This document shows, piece after piece, positions 27,834 through 37,279 of a stretch of 64,000 nt of DNA (position 1 is its first letter; each line of letters opens with the position of its first letter). Origin of the DNA: an uncultured Clostridia bacterium. GTDB lineage: Bacteria > Bacillota > Clostridia > Christensenellales > UBA3700. Position numbers and translations under genes: made by a program. The stretch is taken from positions 1 through 64,000 of the forward strand of contig CANSGN010000007.1 of the NCBI GenBank assembly GCA_947646415.1, read 5' to 3'. Below the pieces are notes generated by a model, which made no database searches, was not told where the DNA came from, and worked only from the letters and a program-made list of their open reading frames with translations.

Positions 27834-29981
27834 TTAATCGTTTGTAATTATCCCACGTTTTTCGGCAATACGTTTTGCCTCTTCGTTTGCTAACTCGGTA
27901 AATGTTTGCTCGTCGATTTCCATATTAGCAAGAACAGATTCATCTGCAAATGTGTCAAATATTAATTGCTTTTTGTCAAGCAATTTACTAAGTTTTTCGT
28001 CTATGCTGTCCTCGCAAAGCAACCTGTAAACAAGCACATTTCGTGCTTGACCCATTCGGTAGGCACGTGAGATTGCTTGGTTTTCTATAGATGGTTTAAA
28101 TTGTGGCTCGCAAATAACAACAATGCTTGCACATTGGATATTTAAACCTGTGCCACCCGATTGAATTTGCGCAACAAGCACACTACCATTTGGTGCGTTT
28201 GTAAATTCGTCAATAATTTCTTGCCGTCTTTGCGGAGATACCGAGCCGTTTATCGGTCCTACGCATTTGTCTTTTAGCAAATCGCAAACTTTTTGCAAAG
28301 TATCCAAAAAGAATGAAAATACAATGACTTTTCGGTTTTCTTCTTCCGCTTCTTCCAAAATTTCAAGCAACCTGTTTGCCTTGGAGGAATTGGCAATATC
28401 GTCAATATTCCAAGACACTCTGCGTGCATCGGCGAACCTTTTGCCAAGTATTGCGTCCTCGTAAATTTTTTCTTCCTCTGCGGTCATGTTGCACCATTCG
28501 TCGCTTTCCACAAGTTCGGGAAGTTCGGTTAAAACGTCAATACGCTTTCTGCGGTAATATACGGGAGCAATTTTTTCCTTAAATGATTCGGCTGTGGACA
28601 TAAAGGAAAGTCGCTTTATTTGTTTTGCAATTTCGGGTTGCAAAATAGCTATAAGAGTTATCATTTCCTCCACGCGGTTTTCAAGTGCAGTGCCTGTCAT
28701 AAATAAAATGCGGTTGGAAGATTTGCATATTTTTTTGGTGTTTTTGGTGCGGATAGCCTTTGGATTTTTGATATAATGTGCCTCGTCGACTATTAGCATT
28801 GACAATTTAAAATCTTCTTCAAACTTAAATAGAGCTGTTGTTTCGTAAGTGGTAACGGCAACTCCGCCGTTTTTAAGCCATAAGTCAAAATATTCTTGTT
28901 TGTCATCGCCGTGAATTTTAACAACGCTTAAGTCGCTGTGGATGGAAATTTCTCTGCACCAATTAGTTAAAACACTTGCAGGGCAGACAACCAAAAAATG
29001 TTTTTCGCCCGTATTTTTTAATGAAACCATTGCCGCGATAGCTTGTATAGTTTTGCCTAGGCCCATTTCGTCGCCTAGTAAAACATTTTTTCGGTTTAAA
29101 ATGTATTTCACTCCCCATTCTTGGTATCTTCGTAAGGTGCATTTCAAACCATTGAAATCGCAAACCTCTTCCTTTATTTGCTCGGCTAATTCTTGCGGTA
29201 AGCCGTATTTCAAGTCATCCGTACCCAAAAGCCCCGGGTTTGTTTGTTCCAATATAGTTATGTAATCAATATTATTTGTAGTAAAGTCTTGCCATGCGAC
29301 CGAGCTGCTTGCATTATTATTTTTATCAATTAAACTTACTATATTTTGTATGTTTTTATAGTAATCGCTGTTTAAAGTTTCTTTTAATTTTCCAAAAGTG
29401 TCCAATGCAACGGTTTTTTTGGATTTTGAAGTAAAAAACCATTTGATATTTTTTGTCATTGGCTGACAAGTGGCAATCGCTTGGTTGATTTGGTTTGAAT
29501 TTTTGATATAAAAAGCTTTGCATTGCTCAATATAAGACAAATTGCTTTTGTAAATGTAAATTTTTGTGATAAGTGCCGTTGCATACTTGTTTTGATTATC
29601 CGCGGATAATTTTATTTTTGTCTCTTGCTTTACTTTATCTGCGATGAAAGCAGCAATTTTTTTTATGATTAAAGCGGTTTGTTCGCTTATCCCTTGAATA
29701 TCACTTAGCTTTTTTGTCGGGCTTTGTATTATGTCGCCTATAGTATTTATCTTGTTATCTGTCAAGTATTTAAGGCGTAAACCGCTTTTGTAATTGCTTA
29801 ATTCTTCTATCGAAATGTTGTTTAATGTGTTTAGGGCTTCGTATTCTGCGTATTCTTCCGCAGCTTTTTTTATGGAATATTTCGCAGAGTTGTTGCGTTG
29901 AATCTCTTGAGCAGTTGTGTTTAATAATTGCTCATACTGTTTTAAAATTTTCAAAACTTCGTTTATATCAAATTCTTTCAC
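27834..29981 (-). CDS. SNF2-family DNA-dependent ATPase / helicase
   Basis: About 715 residues. The N-terminal about 220 residues are helical and include a helix-hairpin-helix-like stretch (LSDIQGISEQTALIIKKIAAF). The SNF2 core follows: motif I GDEMGLGKTIQA, Ia VVCPASVLTNW, II IVDEAHYIKN, III MTGTALEN, then V QIQSGGTGLNIQ and VI QAISRAYRMGQ. Such stand-alone bacterial SNF2 proteins remodel protein-DNA complexes or RNA polymerase (compare RapA), or belong to defence systems; no partner gene is seen here. The start is placed at a GTG (29981) because GGAGAG lies 6 nt before it and the predicted promoter lies inside the longer ORF. Confidence 0.9.
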   Translation of the reverse strand: MKEFDINEVLKILKQYEQLLNTTAQEIQRNNSAKYSIKKAAEEYAEYEALNTLNNISIEELSNYKSGLRLKYLTDNKINTIGDIIQSPTKKLSDIQGISEQTALIIKKIAAFIADKVKQETKIKLSADNQNKYATALITKIYIYKSNLSYIEQCKAFYIKNSNQINQAIATCQPMTKNIKWFFTSKSKKTVALDTFGKLKETLNSDYYKNIQNIVSLIDKNNNASSSVAWQDFTTNNIDYITILEQTNPGLLGTDDLKYGLPQELAEQIKEEVCDFNGLKCTLRRYQEWGVKYILNRKNVLLGDEMGLGKTIQAIAAMVSLKNTGEKHFLVVCPASVLTNWCREISIHSDLSVVKIHGDDKQEYFDLWLKNGGVAVTTYETTALFKFEEDFKLSMLIVDEAHYIKNPKAIRTKNTKKICKSSNRILFMTGTALENRVEEMITLIAILQPEIAKQIKRLSFMSTAESFKEKIAPVYYRRKRIDVLTELPELVESDEWCNMTAEEEKIYEDAILGKRFADARRVSWNIDDIANSSKANRLLEILEEAEEENRKVIVFSFFLDTLQKVCDLLKDKCVGPINGSVSPQRRQEIIDEFTNAPNGSVLVAQIQSGGTGLNIQCASIVVICEPQFKPSIENQAISRAYRMGQARNVLVYRLLCEDSIDEKLSKLLDKKQLIFDTFADESVLANMEIDEQTFTELANEEAKRIAEKRGIITND

Positions 29982-30006
29982 AATAATCTCTCCGATTTTT
30001 TTTAAA

Positions 30007-30035
30007 ATTATATCATATTTTATTGCAATAATCAA
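30007..30035 (-). promoter_or_regulatory. promoter of the SNF2 gene
   Basis: On the minus strand TTGATT (30035-30030), a 17-bp spacer, TATAAT (30012-30007). Its position shows that the ATG further upstream at 30035 cannot be the translation start. Confidence 0.75.
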
Positions 30036-30176
30036 GTTTATTTAATGAGTGCAAGTATTAGTCGTCAAAAGCATTTATATAAAAATTTATATTGTTTGCT
30101 AATAAATTTTTGTTCGTCAAAAGAAATAAGTTTTTTAATATATAATTAATAACATATTTGTTTAATTTTTTGGGTC

Positions 30177-30205
30177 TTGTAATTGCTTTGTGTTTATGGT
30201 ATAAT
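30177..30205 (+). promoter_or_regulatory. promoter of the FtsX-like ABC operon
   Basis: TTGTAA (30177-30182), a 17-bp spacer, TATAAT (30200-30205). The remainder of the 307-nt gap (29982-30288) holds only the SNF2 promoter and a direct repeat, CGTCAAAAG, at about 30063 and 30115. Confidence 0.7.
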
Positions 30206-30288
30206 TAAAATATAAAGGCAAGTGAGATAAACGATTTTAACCTAACTTAGTATACGTTGGCTTAATAAAAATTGGAAATGGTGTAATT

Positions 30289-31392
30289 ATGAAAAACAAA
30301 TTGAGTTTTTTGTTTAATAGCTTAAGACAATCGGTTGTGAACAAACCGTTTGCTTTTGTGTTGCTTGTTTTTATGTTTTTTGCAACTACTATTTGCTGTA
30401 GTATACCATCTAGAATGTTTACGGGTGGGATTAGGGAAGACCGCTCTTCGCCAAACTATATATCATTTAAAATAGTTCCTAATGTGTTTGAACAAAGCAG
30501 TGTGGAAATTGGCGATTACATTAAGGCAAACAGCGGTAGTGTAAAATTTGATGGCTATGAGGTAAATAGCCACCTGATTGCATATCATTATAATGCCGAA
30601 ATCAAATTTAATGATTCTCCTATTAAATTGGGTAGAATGCATGTATATTTTGCAATAGACGAAAGTTTTGGAATATCCGAAAATGATATTGCAAATAAAC
30701 AAAAAGTTGTTTTGGTAGACGAAAATACTGCAAAAAAATATGGGATTCAAACAGGGGATATTGTAAACTTATATGGTAACGATTTGGTTGTAAAAGAGAT
30801 AATGTCAGATAGCGATTGTGAATTTGCACTTCCGTATAATTTGCCAATTAACAAGTGGTATTCTTGTACGCCGCCACCAAGTGATGACGGAACAGTATAT
30901 AAAGAGGCTAAAATAAGTGGTTATATTCGTAATGTGAAATATACCGGCTTGGATAAATTGGAAAAAGGATTGCAAAAGTTAGGTTGCGAAATTAATCATA
31001 GTTTTGATTTTGGTATACTTGTTGGTTTGGTTATAGTTTTGGGTATGCTTTCCATTTGTGTTATGTCCTCGATTTCAATAATCGGATATTGGCTAAAGTG
31101 TAACAATAAAAAATATTCAACATATAAGACTTTGGGGTGCAGTCCGACTATGCTTGCCTTTGTAATGATTATTGAGACTTTAATTGTAGCAGTTTTTTCT
31201 ATAGGACTTGGGTTGATTGCAGACTATCTCATAGGTGTTTCCTTGCAGTTTAAATTGTCTATAGTCGGTTATGAATGGATGCACTATTTGATTATGATAG
31301 GCGGACCGCTGTTGACTGTTTTAACTATTACGATAATAGCAGTAATAAAACGCGCGGTAGCAATGCCTGCCAATACGAAATATAACGGATAA
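30289..31392 (+). CDS. FtsX-like ABC transporter permease
   Basis: 367 residues. One N-terminal membrane helix (FAFVLLVFMFFATTICCSI), an extracellular domain of about 200 residues with MacB-periplasmic-core-like character (GIQTGDIVNLYGNDLVVKEIM), then three helices in the C-terminal 130 residues. This is the MacB/FtsX topology used for mechanotransmission, exporting lipoproteins or peptides or controlling wall enzymes, not for transport through the membrane. The next gene is 13 nt downstream and encodes a similar protein. Confidence 0.85.
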   Translation: MKNKLSFLFNSLRQSVVNKPFAFVLLVFMFFATTICCSIPSRMFTGGIREDRSSPNYISFKIVPNVFEQSSVEIGDYIKANSGSVKFDGYEVNSHLIAYHYNAEIKFNDSPIKLGRMHVYFAIDESFGISENDIANKQKVVLVDENTAKKYGIQTGDIVNLYGNDLVVKEIMSDSDCEFALPYNLPINKWYSCTPPPSDDGTVYKEAKISGYIRNVKYTGLDKLEKGLQKLGCEINHSFDFGILVGLVIVLGMLSICVMSSISIIGYWLKCNNKKYSTYKTLGCSPTMLAFVMIIETLIVAVFSIGLGLIADYLIGVSLQFKLSIVGYEWMHYLIMIGGPLLTVLTITIIAVIKRAVAMPANTKYNG

Positions 31393-31405
31393 CGAGGTGG
31401 GAGGT

Positions 31406-32512
31406 ATGAATAAACTTAAAATTTTAAAAACAAGCATTTCTTCCACAGCATTACTATCTATTGTAATTTTGATTGCAATGTCGTTCACATTGGTTGTTTT
31501 TCCGCTTTCTTATTATCAATCTCTTGCAAAGGTAAACTTTGAGGATATGATAGGATACGATGATAGTATTGCAGATTATTGTGCAGTTAATTTTTACGCA
31601 ACCAATAATCATTATGAAGAACTATGTAAAACATTTGATATGAATAGTTTTGCAGGGATAGCAAATTATGGCTATGTACAAAGTGAATTTGATAAAGACC
31701 CCGATGGGACATATTATCAAGTATCTTTTGTAAGTGAAAAGATGGTAAATGATTTGCCCCCTTTAGATTATAAATTTTCAAAAACAAAGCCGAAAGGTTA
31801 TAGGGAGGCTTATGCTCCCGTAAATTTAAAAGAAGACTACAAGATAGGTAAAATTTATGATATAAGCGTATATGAGGGAGTTTATCAATACAAACAAAAA
31901 ATTAAAATACGAGGTTATTGTGAAACTGAGTACTATGATTTTGTTTGTGGATGGACGTATACTGTGCTAGGAGATTATAAAAATAATTTTTTGATTTATG
32001 ATGATATTCCGCCGCTAGCAAATATTGAAAGCGGATTGATGATGGAAGATAATACGCCTGAATATTACAATAGCTTAGGGGGACGTGCATTTACAATAGG
32101 ACAAATGAATACCAATTATAAGACAGCGGAAGTAAATGATATGTTCCTTTGCTGGTGTATTTGTGCATTGGTATTGTTTGTATTAGTGGTTTTGGCAAAC
32201 TACTATTTTGCAGCAGATAAATTGGTAAAGCGTAGTGGGGTAATGTATATTTTTGGCGGAAAAAGGTCAACGATTATTGCTATGGAAATAGTAAAATTAC
32301 TTTTGATTTTTGCACTTGCAGTGTGTATTTCCGCTATGACAATAGGTATTGTAATAGCGGAAAAGGGTAGCCATATTATTGTGGATTGGACGACATATTT
32401 TATTTGCGTAGCGATAATATTGATAATTTATGCAGCAAGTTGTTCGTTGGGGTTTGTCAAACTTGCAAGGTTTAAACCATTAAAAGCTATTTCAAACAGT
32501 AATACGGAATAA
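31406..32512 (+). CDS. second FtsX-like ABC transporter permease
   Basis: 368 residues with the same topology as its upstream neighbour: N-terminal helix (LLSIVILIAMSFTLVVFPL), an extracellular domain of about 210 residues and three C-terminal helices. The sequence differs strongly, so the two probably form a heterodimer. The RBS GAGG lies 8 nt before the ATG at 31406; a GTG at 31397 falls inside that RBS region. The ATPase gene follows after 95 nt. Confidence 0.82.
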   Translation: MNKLKILKTSISSTALLSIVILIAMSFTLVVFPLSYYQSLAKVNFEDMIGYDDSIADYCAVNFYATNNHYEELCKTFDMNSFAGIANYGYVQSEFDKDPDGTYYQVSFVSEKMVNDLPPLDYKFSKTKPKGYREAYAPVNLKEDYKIGKIYDISVYEGVYQYKQKIKIRGYCETEYYDFVCGWTYTVLGDYKNNFLIYDDIPPLANIESGLMMEDNTPEYYNSLGGRAFTIGQMNTNYKTAEVNDMFLCWCICALVLFVLVVLANYYFAADKLVKRSGVMYIFGGKRSTIIAMEIVKLLLIFALAVCISAMTIGIVIAEKGSHIIVDWTTYFICVAIILIIYAASCSLGFVKLARFKPLKAISNSNTE

Positions 32513-32607
32513 TAGACATAACATATTGAAATCTTTTTAAATGTTATTATGAATATTTGATATTAATAATAAAAATGTAAATTAATATTAAAAATGTAAG
32601 AGGGATT

Positions 32608-33282
32608 ATGGAAATTATCAAATTAAACAATATACATAAAAAATATAATGAGGGCAAGCAGAACGAAGTGCATGCTTTGCGTGGTGTCGACTTGGTTGTT
32701 AATAAAGGGGACAGTATCGCAATTATGGGTGTATCGGGAAGCGGCAAATCAACACTGCTAAACATAATAGGATGTTTGGATAAAATGACAGAGGGCGACT
32801 ATCTGCTTGACGGAGCAAACATAAATTTAAAAACAGCTACAGAGCTTGCTGAAATCAGGAATGCAATGTTTGGTTTTGTGTTGCAATCTTATGGACTTAT
32901 AGATAGTGACAAGGTAATCAGCAATGTGCGTATACCACTTTTGTTTAGTAAAAAATACAAACCGAGTGAGCAAAATGATAGGATAGATACAATACTTAAT
33001 AAATTGAAGATATTTGATTTGAAAAATACTAAGGTAAGGAATTTGTCAGGAGGGCAAAAGCAAAGGGTAGCAATAGCAAGGGCATTGGTAAATGACCCGG
33101 AAATAATCTTGGCAGATGAGCCGACAAGTGCGTTGGATAGTGTTACGGCAAACGAGATAATAGAAGTGCTTAAGGATTTGCAAACCAAAGGAAAGACAAT
33201 AATAGTGGTAACACATGATATAAATGTTGCAAAAAAATTGGATAGAATCGTAACTATAGAAGATGGTGTAATTTATTATTAA
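32608..33282 (+). CDS. MacB/LolD-type ABC transporter ATPase
   Basis: 224 residues with all ABC motifs: Walker A MGVSGSGKSTLLN near residue 40, Q-loop LQSYGL, signature LSGGQKQRVAIARAL near 138, Walker B ILADEPTSALDS and the H-loop VTHD. The sequence is of the MacB/LolD/FtsE group, which fits the two FtsX-like permeases upstream. The substrate is unknown; no two-component system is adjacent, unlike bacitracin-type exporters. Confidence 0.93.
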   Translation: MEIIKLNNIHKKYNEGKQNEVHALRGVDLVVNKGDSIAIMGVSGSGKSTLLNIIGCLDKMTEGDYLLDGANINLKTATELAEIRNAMFGFVLQSYGLIDSDKVISNVRIPLLFSKKYKPSEQNDRIDTILNKLKIFDLKNTKVRNLSGGQKQRVAIARALVNDPEIILADEPTSALDSVTANEIIEVLKDLQTKGKTIIVVTHDINVAKKLDRIVTIEDGVIYY

Positions 33283-33328
33283 ATTTAATTTGACAATATT
33301 TTTGAAACAATTTTTATATTTAAAAAAG

Positions 33329-33360
33329 TATAGCGGTGCAATAATCACCGCTATATTTCT
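33329..33360 (+). terminator. terminator of the ABC operon
   Basis: A 10-bp stem TATAGCGGTG / CACCGCTATA with a 7-nt loop and a short T-rich tail. Confidence 0.8.
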
Positions 33361-33559
33361 AATAATCGCATATTTATAAATAACAAAATAAAATATGGAC
33401 AAAAAAATATAAAAACAAATGAAAAACAGAAATTAATTTGCGGAAATGTGTGAGAAGTTGGGGAAACTTTATGAAAATTTGACATGTATTGACATGATAA
33501 AATGAAATTTTTGTACAATTAAAAATGGCAAAATATGGAATTTAGAAACATATTGGCTT

Positions 33560-33745
33560 ATTTATGGCGAATTTTGGATTAAGTTAGTAAAGTAACAAAA
33601 TGAATAAAAAATATCGAAAATTGTCAAAAAGTATATAAAAACAGTGTGGAATATAGAGCAAAATGTCGAAGAATGAGCGTGGAAACGTGTATTTGTCGAA
33701 TTATGTGCAATAATGTTAAAAAATATTTAAAATATTGTCGAGATT
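33560..33745 (+). promoter_or_regulatory. cluster of Spo0A boxes upstream of the Spo0A-like gene
   Basis: Matches to the 0A box TGNCRAA on the plus strand: TGGCGAA (33565), TTGTCAAAAA (33621), TGTCGAA (33664), TGTCGAA (33694), and a near match TGTCGAG (33736). Successive distances are about 57, 42, 30 and 42 bp, roughly whole helical turns. The 605-nt gap 33283-33887 contains no ORF. 33400-33560 shows nothing except two TTGACA-like -35 boxes at about 33479 and 33489. Confidence 0.65.
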
Positions 33746-33887
33746 ACTTGATTTATCAAATTTTTTGTTGTAATATATAGCTGTTAAATCGCTAAAAAGC
33801 ATAGTGATTTAAAAGGGTTATGTATTATCTTATGTATTTTTACCCATTTTATTTAATATTATTGAATACATTTCAAAGGAGAGTTTT

Positions 33888-34691
33888 ATGAAAAAATTAA
33901 GACTTATGGTTGTCGACTACGATAAAGCTAATTGCGAACTAGCAGAGAAGTTTTTGAGCTGCGAAGAAATAGAAGTAGTGGCAATAGCACACGACGGAGT
34001 AGATTGTTTGGCTAAATTAGAAAACACTAGTGTAGATATAATATTAACGGAACTAATGTTGCCTAAAATGGATGGATACTTGTTGATGGATTGCATAAAC
34101 AGTAGCAGAATGGCAGTAAAACCAAAGATATTCATAATGTCAAACATATTGACCGAGCCGTATTTGACAGCAGCATTGGAAAAAGGAGTAACATACTATT
34201 TTTTCAAACCATTAGAGTATTCAGTAATGAGAAAAGTAATATTGGAAAAGTATAACAGCCAAAGTATATGGCAGGTAATGACCAAACCGGACAAGCATAA
34301 ACAGCATGGGGATGGAAGAACAAGTGAGACAGGGTATGTATTGGATGAAAGAATATCAAGAATATTTTTATCAATAGGAATACCGGCACATATAAAAGGA
34401 TATCAATATTTAAGATGTGCAATAAAAAAAGTAATGCAAGAGCCAACATTAATCAATAACATAACCAAGCAGTTATATCCGAATGTGGCAGAGGAATTTG
34501 CGTCATCGCCAAGTAAGGTGGAACGAGCAATAAGGCATGCAATAGATGTAGCGTGGACAAGAGGGCATATAGATTATATAAATAAACTGTTTGGATTTAA
34601 AGTATACAACCCAAGTGACAAACCGACGAATGGTGAGTTCATAGCATTGGTAGCAGACAAATTGATGTGCGAATATTCAGAAGAAAAATAA
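33888..34691 (+). CDS. spo0A: Spo0A-like response regulator with Glu at the phospho-acceptor position
   Basis: 267 residues. The C-terminal about 110 residues are a clear Spo0A DNA-binding domain, with SPSKVERAIRHAIDVAWTRG as recognition region and LFPNV-like and GEFIALVADKL elements. The N-terminal receiver is degenerate. B. subtilis Spo0A has D10/D11 and acceptor D56 in the LDIIMPHLDG stretch; here the acidic pair is D10-Y11 and the acceptor is Glu55 (LTELMLPKMDG). Ser85 and Lys107 match the conserved Thr/Ser and Lys. Glu may mimic the phosphorylated state or simply disable signalling. The RBS AAAGGAGA precedes the ATG. The 0A boxes upstream suggest autoregulation. It may be a paralogue; whether a canonical spo0A exists elsewhere cannot be seen. 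Confidence 0.9.
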   Translation: MKKLRLMVVDYDKANCELAEKFLSCEEIEVVAIAHDGVDCLAKLENTSVDIILTELMLPKMDGYLLMDCINSSRMAVKPKIFIMSNILTEPYLTAALEKGVTYYFFKPLEYSVMRKVILEKYNSQSIWQVMTKPDKHKQHGDGRTSETGYVLDERISRIFLSIGIPAHIKGYQYLRCAIKKVMQEPTLINNITKQLYPNVAEEFASSPSKVERAIRHAIDVAWTRGHIDYINKLFGFKVYNPSDKPTNGEFIALVADKLMCEYSEEK

Positions 34692-34850
34692 AAAGTATAG
34701 ATAATAAAATCACACTTAAAATTATCTAAGAGCTAGAATAATTAATAATATAGCAACCTAACTATCAATTTAAAAGCAATATAAACACATAAATTTAGCC
34801 GTAAATTTTCTTAAAAATAAGGCAAAATACAATTTCAATAAAAAACAAAA

Positions 34851-34889
34851 ACGCCCCGAAACATTGTGTTTCGGGGTGTTACTTTTTGT
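34851..34889. terminator. bidirectional terminator, leader copy 2
   Basis: The same hairpin as at 18417-18445, with one G-T pair in the stem (CGCCCCGAAACA / TGTTTCGGGGTG), then TTACTTTTTG. The gap 34692-34850 after spo0A has no other feature. Confidence 0.85.
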
Positions 34890-34988
34890 GTAAAGTTTAA
34901 AGTAAGCAAAAAGTAGCGTTCACTGCAATAATCCTATCAAAAATCGGGACTAATGGGGTTGAAAATTTGCCTTTAATGTAAAGTTTGG
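34880..34988 (+). repeat. conserved leader flank, copy 2
   Basis: About 110 bp differing from copy 1 at only a few positions. The loop CAAAAATCGGGACT is unchanged. Stem changes relative to copy 1 keep pairing (AATCCTA with TGGGGTT). Confidence 0.7.
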
Positions 34989-35165
34989 GTACATGGAATA
35001 AATATATCTATGTACATATTATATGTATATTATAGGGTCAAAAGTAAACTTTTGTCAACGTTTAATTAAACATTTTGTAATTGCTTTACAAAAAGAGTAC
35101 AAAAACTTTAAAAAACTTTTCCGAAAAACCGCGATTTTGTACATAGATATATTTATTCTATGTAA
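34989..35165 (+). promoter_or_regulatory. candidate invertible promoter, copy 2
   Basis: Sites 34989-35015 and 35139-35165 flank exactly 123 bp, as in copies 1 and 3. The 9-bp core is ATAAATATA instead of ATAAGTATA, and the right site carries the matching change (TATATTTAT), so the two cores remain identical to each other. The internal minus-strand promoter is near consensus: TTGACA (35058-35053), 18 bp, TATAAT (35034-35029), pointing away from the gene at 35187. The interior has diverged from copies 1 and 3 except at the ends, TGTCAACGTT and TTTGTAA. Confidence 0.68.
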
Positions 35166-35186
35166 TGTAAAAACGGAGGTTTTATT

Positions 35187-37130
35187 ATGGCAAAGATTAT
35201 TCGCAAAGTAGGAAGAATATTTTTTCCGATAGTCATTTCCATTCTACTCGTAGCAGGGTGTTTATTTGCAATTAATAATGTGGCTATAGATAAAAATGAC
35301 AATTCCCAAAATTTAAGTAATCAAAACAACGAAAGTACAGTTGCAGATTCTGCATCGACTTTTGAGCTATCAGGCACGAATACTCAGATGGCAGCTAAAT
35401 GGGTTGAAGCAGTGGGTTATAGTTATTCTCATAATAAAATGAATGTCAATGTTAAATTGATGAATGATTGGATAGCACCTAATACAGGAAATCATGATTT
35501 TGGTACAGGAACAGGTTTTGGTAATGAATCTCATTCCATAATGGTTGAGGGCGGGATAAAAGTTACTCTTGATTTAAACGGACATACTATAAGCAGAGGT
35601 CTTTCAAAGGATAATGCAAAATCTCTAGGTAGAGTCATTACTATTTCTACAAATTCGACATTGACAATTAAAGATAGTTCATACAATGCGGAAACCGCTA
35701 AAAATACCGATGTGTCTAGGCTTTCTAGTCTTCCATTTGGTAAAATTACAGGAGGGGCAAACAGCGACGATGCCAATATGGGTAATAGATTAGGTGGTGG
35801 TATTGCTGTAATTACAGGTGGAACACTTAATTTCTACGGTGGTATAGTAACAGACAATTATGTGGTAGGGAACGGAGCAGGTATTTTCGTATGCGAAAAT
35901 TCCACCCTTAATTTTTATGATGGTATAGTTTGTAATAACTTTTCCGTAAATAATGGAGGTAGTATTTATTGTAATAAATCTACTCTAAATTTTTACGATG
36001 GTATTGTTGCAAATAATCAGTCAAACAGGGTAGCCGGTATTAGAGGGTATAATTTTGCAACTATTAGAATACACGATGGTTTGATTGCAAACAATGTTTC
36101 TGGTGTTCCAGGTACAGGTGCCGAGCTTAATCATGCAGGTGGAATTTCCATATATGATTCTACTTTGGAATTATTTGGTGGTACAGTAACAGGAAATCGA
36201 AATGTATATGGTAATTATCCTGCCGGCATATACGCGGAAACTAATGGAAGCAGTATTCATATTAAAGGAAATCCTACAGTATATAATAATACAGATAAAA
36301 GCAATAACCAAAGCAATTTTTATTTGCAAAAGGGCTTTAAAGTAAGGATAGATGGCAAACTTGAAAAAAACGGTATATCCGCAAATATTGCTGTGACTTT
36401 AGCAGATGACTATGATATTTTCAGTCCATTTACAGTAGGTTACAGTTATTACGGAAACAAAAATGTAGCTCCAAGTAAATACTTTTTATCCTATGACGAA
36501 AATGCAAGCTTTATAGCTAAAAATGACGAGGTAGTGCTAAGCAGGGCAACAACTTCTATTTACGATTATGTTTACCTTGACAGCAACAATGAGCGTCACA
36601 ACTACAAAGACAATGACAAATTACACGGATATAACGACAGTAGTTTGAATATGGAAAACGGCAAAGCAAAGTATGTTTTAGGAGGTATTGCACCTAACAC
36701 TTCGATAAGCGAATTTGTAAGCAACTTAGAGGGATTGGGTATTGATAAATACAATATGGGATTGTTTAACAGCAAAGGAACATTGCTTTATGACTCCGGC
36801 TCAGCAATGGGAATAGCCCCTGAGCTTTTAAATAACGGAAAGGAGTTGGCAGTAGGAACGGGTTGGTATATAATGTACAACGTAAAACCCGGAGTAACGG
36901 AAACAATATATCTATCCGTATTGGGAGATGTAAACGGAGACGGAAGATTAAGTGCAAGCGATGTATCATACTTAAGACAAATAGCAAGTGACAAAACATT
37001 GTACGAAAACTTAAGCTTGGAAAAGAAGTTAGCATGTACAATAGTCAACAAAGGCGAAGTGACAACAGCGGATGCCGAAATAGTTAAAAACGTGATAGAA
37101 AAAATATTTAATATCAATATTTTCTTTTAA
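35187..37130 (+). CDS. secreted beta-helix dockerin surface protein (protein 2)
   Basis: 647 residues. The N-terminal signal segment (residues 8-30, ILLVAGCLFA) contains a possible lipobox, VAGC. Residues about 110-380 are right-handed beta-helix repeats of the NFYGGIVTDN and NFYDGIVCNN type, as in pectate-lyase-like or autotransporter-like surface proteins. From about 453 the sequence becomes a module nearly identical to protein 3, ending in a dockerin half GDVNGDGRLSASDVSYLRQ near 580 and a degenerate second half (NKGEVTTADAE). The RBS ACGGAGG lies 9 nt before the ATG. No catalytic residues are evident. It is controlled by switch copy 2 (inference). Confidence 0.82.
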   Translation: MAKIIRKVGRIFFPIVISILLVAGCLFAINNVAIDKNDNSQNLSNQNNESTVADSASTFELSGTNTQMAAKWVEAVGYSYSHNKMNVNVKLMNDWIAPNTGNHDFGTGTGFGNESHSIMVEGGIKVTLDLNGHTISRGLSKDNAKSLGRVITISTNSTLTIKDSSYNAETAKNTDVSRLSSLPFGKITGGANSDDANMGNRLGGGIAVITGGTLNFYGGIVTDNYVVGNGAGIFVCENSTLNFYDGIVCNNFSVNNGGSIYCNKSTLNFYDGIVANNQSNRVAGIRGYNFATIRIHDGLIANNVSGVPGTGAELNHAGGISIYDSTLELFGGTVTGNRNVYGNYPAGIYAETNGSSIHIKGNPTVYNNTDKSNNQSNFYLQKGFKVRIDGKLEKNGISANIAVTLADDYDIFSPFTVGYSYYGNKNVAPSKYFLSYDENASFIAKNDEVVLSRATTSIYDYVYLDSNNERHNYKDNDKLHGYNDSSLNMENGKAKYVLGGIAPNTSISEFVSNLEGLGIDKYNMGLFNSKGTLLYDSGSAMGIAPELLNNGKELAVGTGWYIMYNVKPGVTETIYLSVLGDVNGDGRLSASDVSYLRQIASDKTLYENLSLEKKLACTIVNKGEVTTADAEIVKNVIEKIFNINIFF

Positions 37131-37138
37131 AATCAAAA

Positions 37139-37175
37139 CAAAAACAAGGTCAATTTTATAACCTTGTTTTTGTAT
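37139..37175 (+). terminator. terminator of dockerin protein 2
   Basis: Stem CAAAAACAAGGT / ACCTTGTTTTTG (37139-37150 / 37161-37172). The same hairpin follows protein 3, so the near-identity of the two genes continues past the stop codon. Confidence 0.88.
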
Positions 37176-37279
37176 TATATTTGTTTTGTGTATTTATATC
37201 ATATTTGATTTATTATTTTTTACAGTAGTCAAATTTACGTCAAAAATCGGTACATTTTCATACATAAACACTGCATAGA

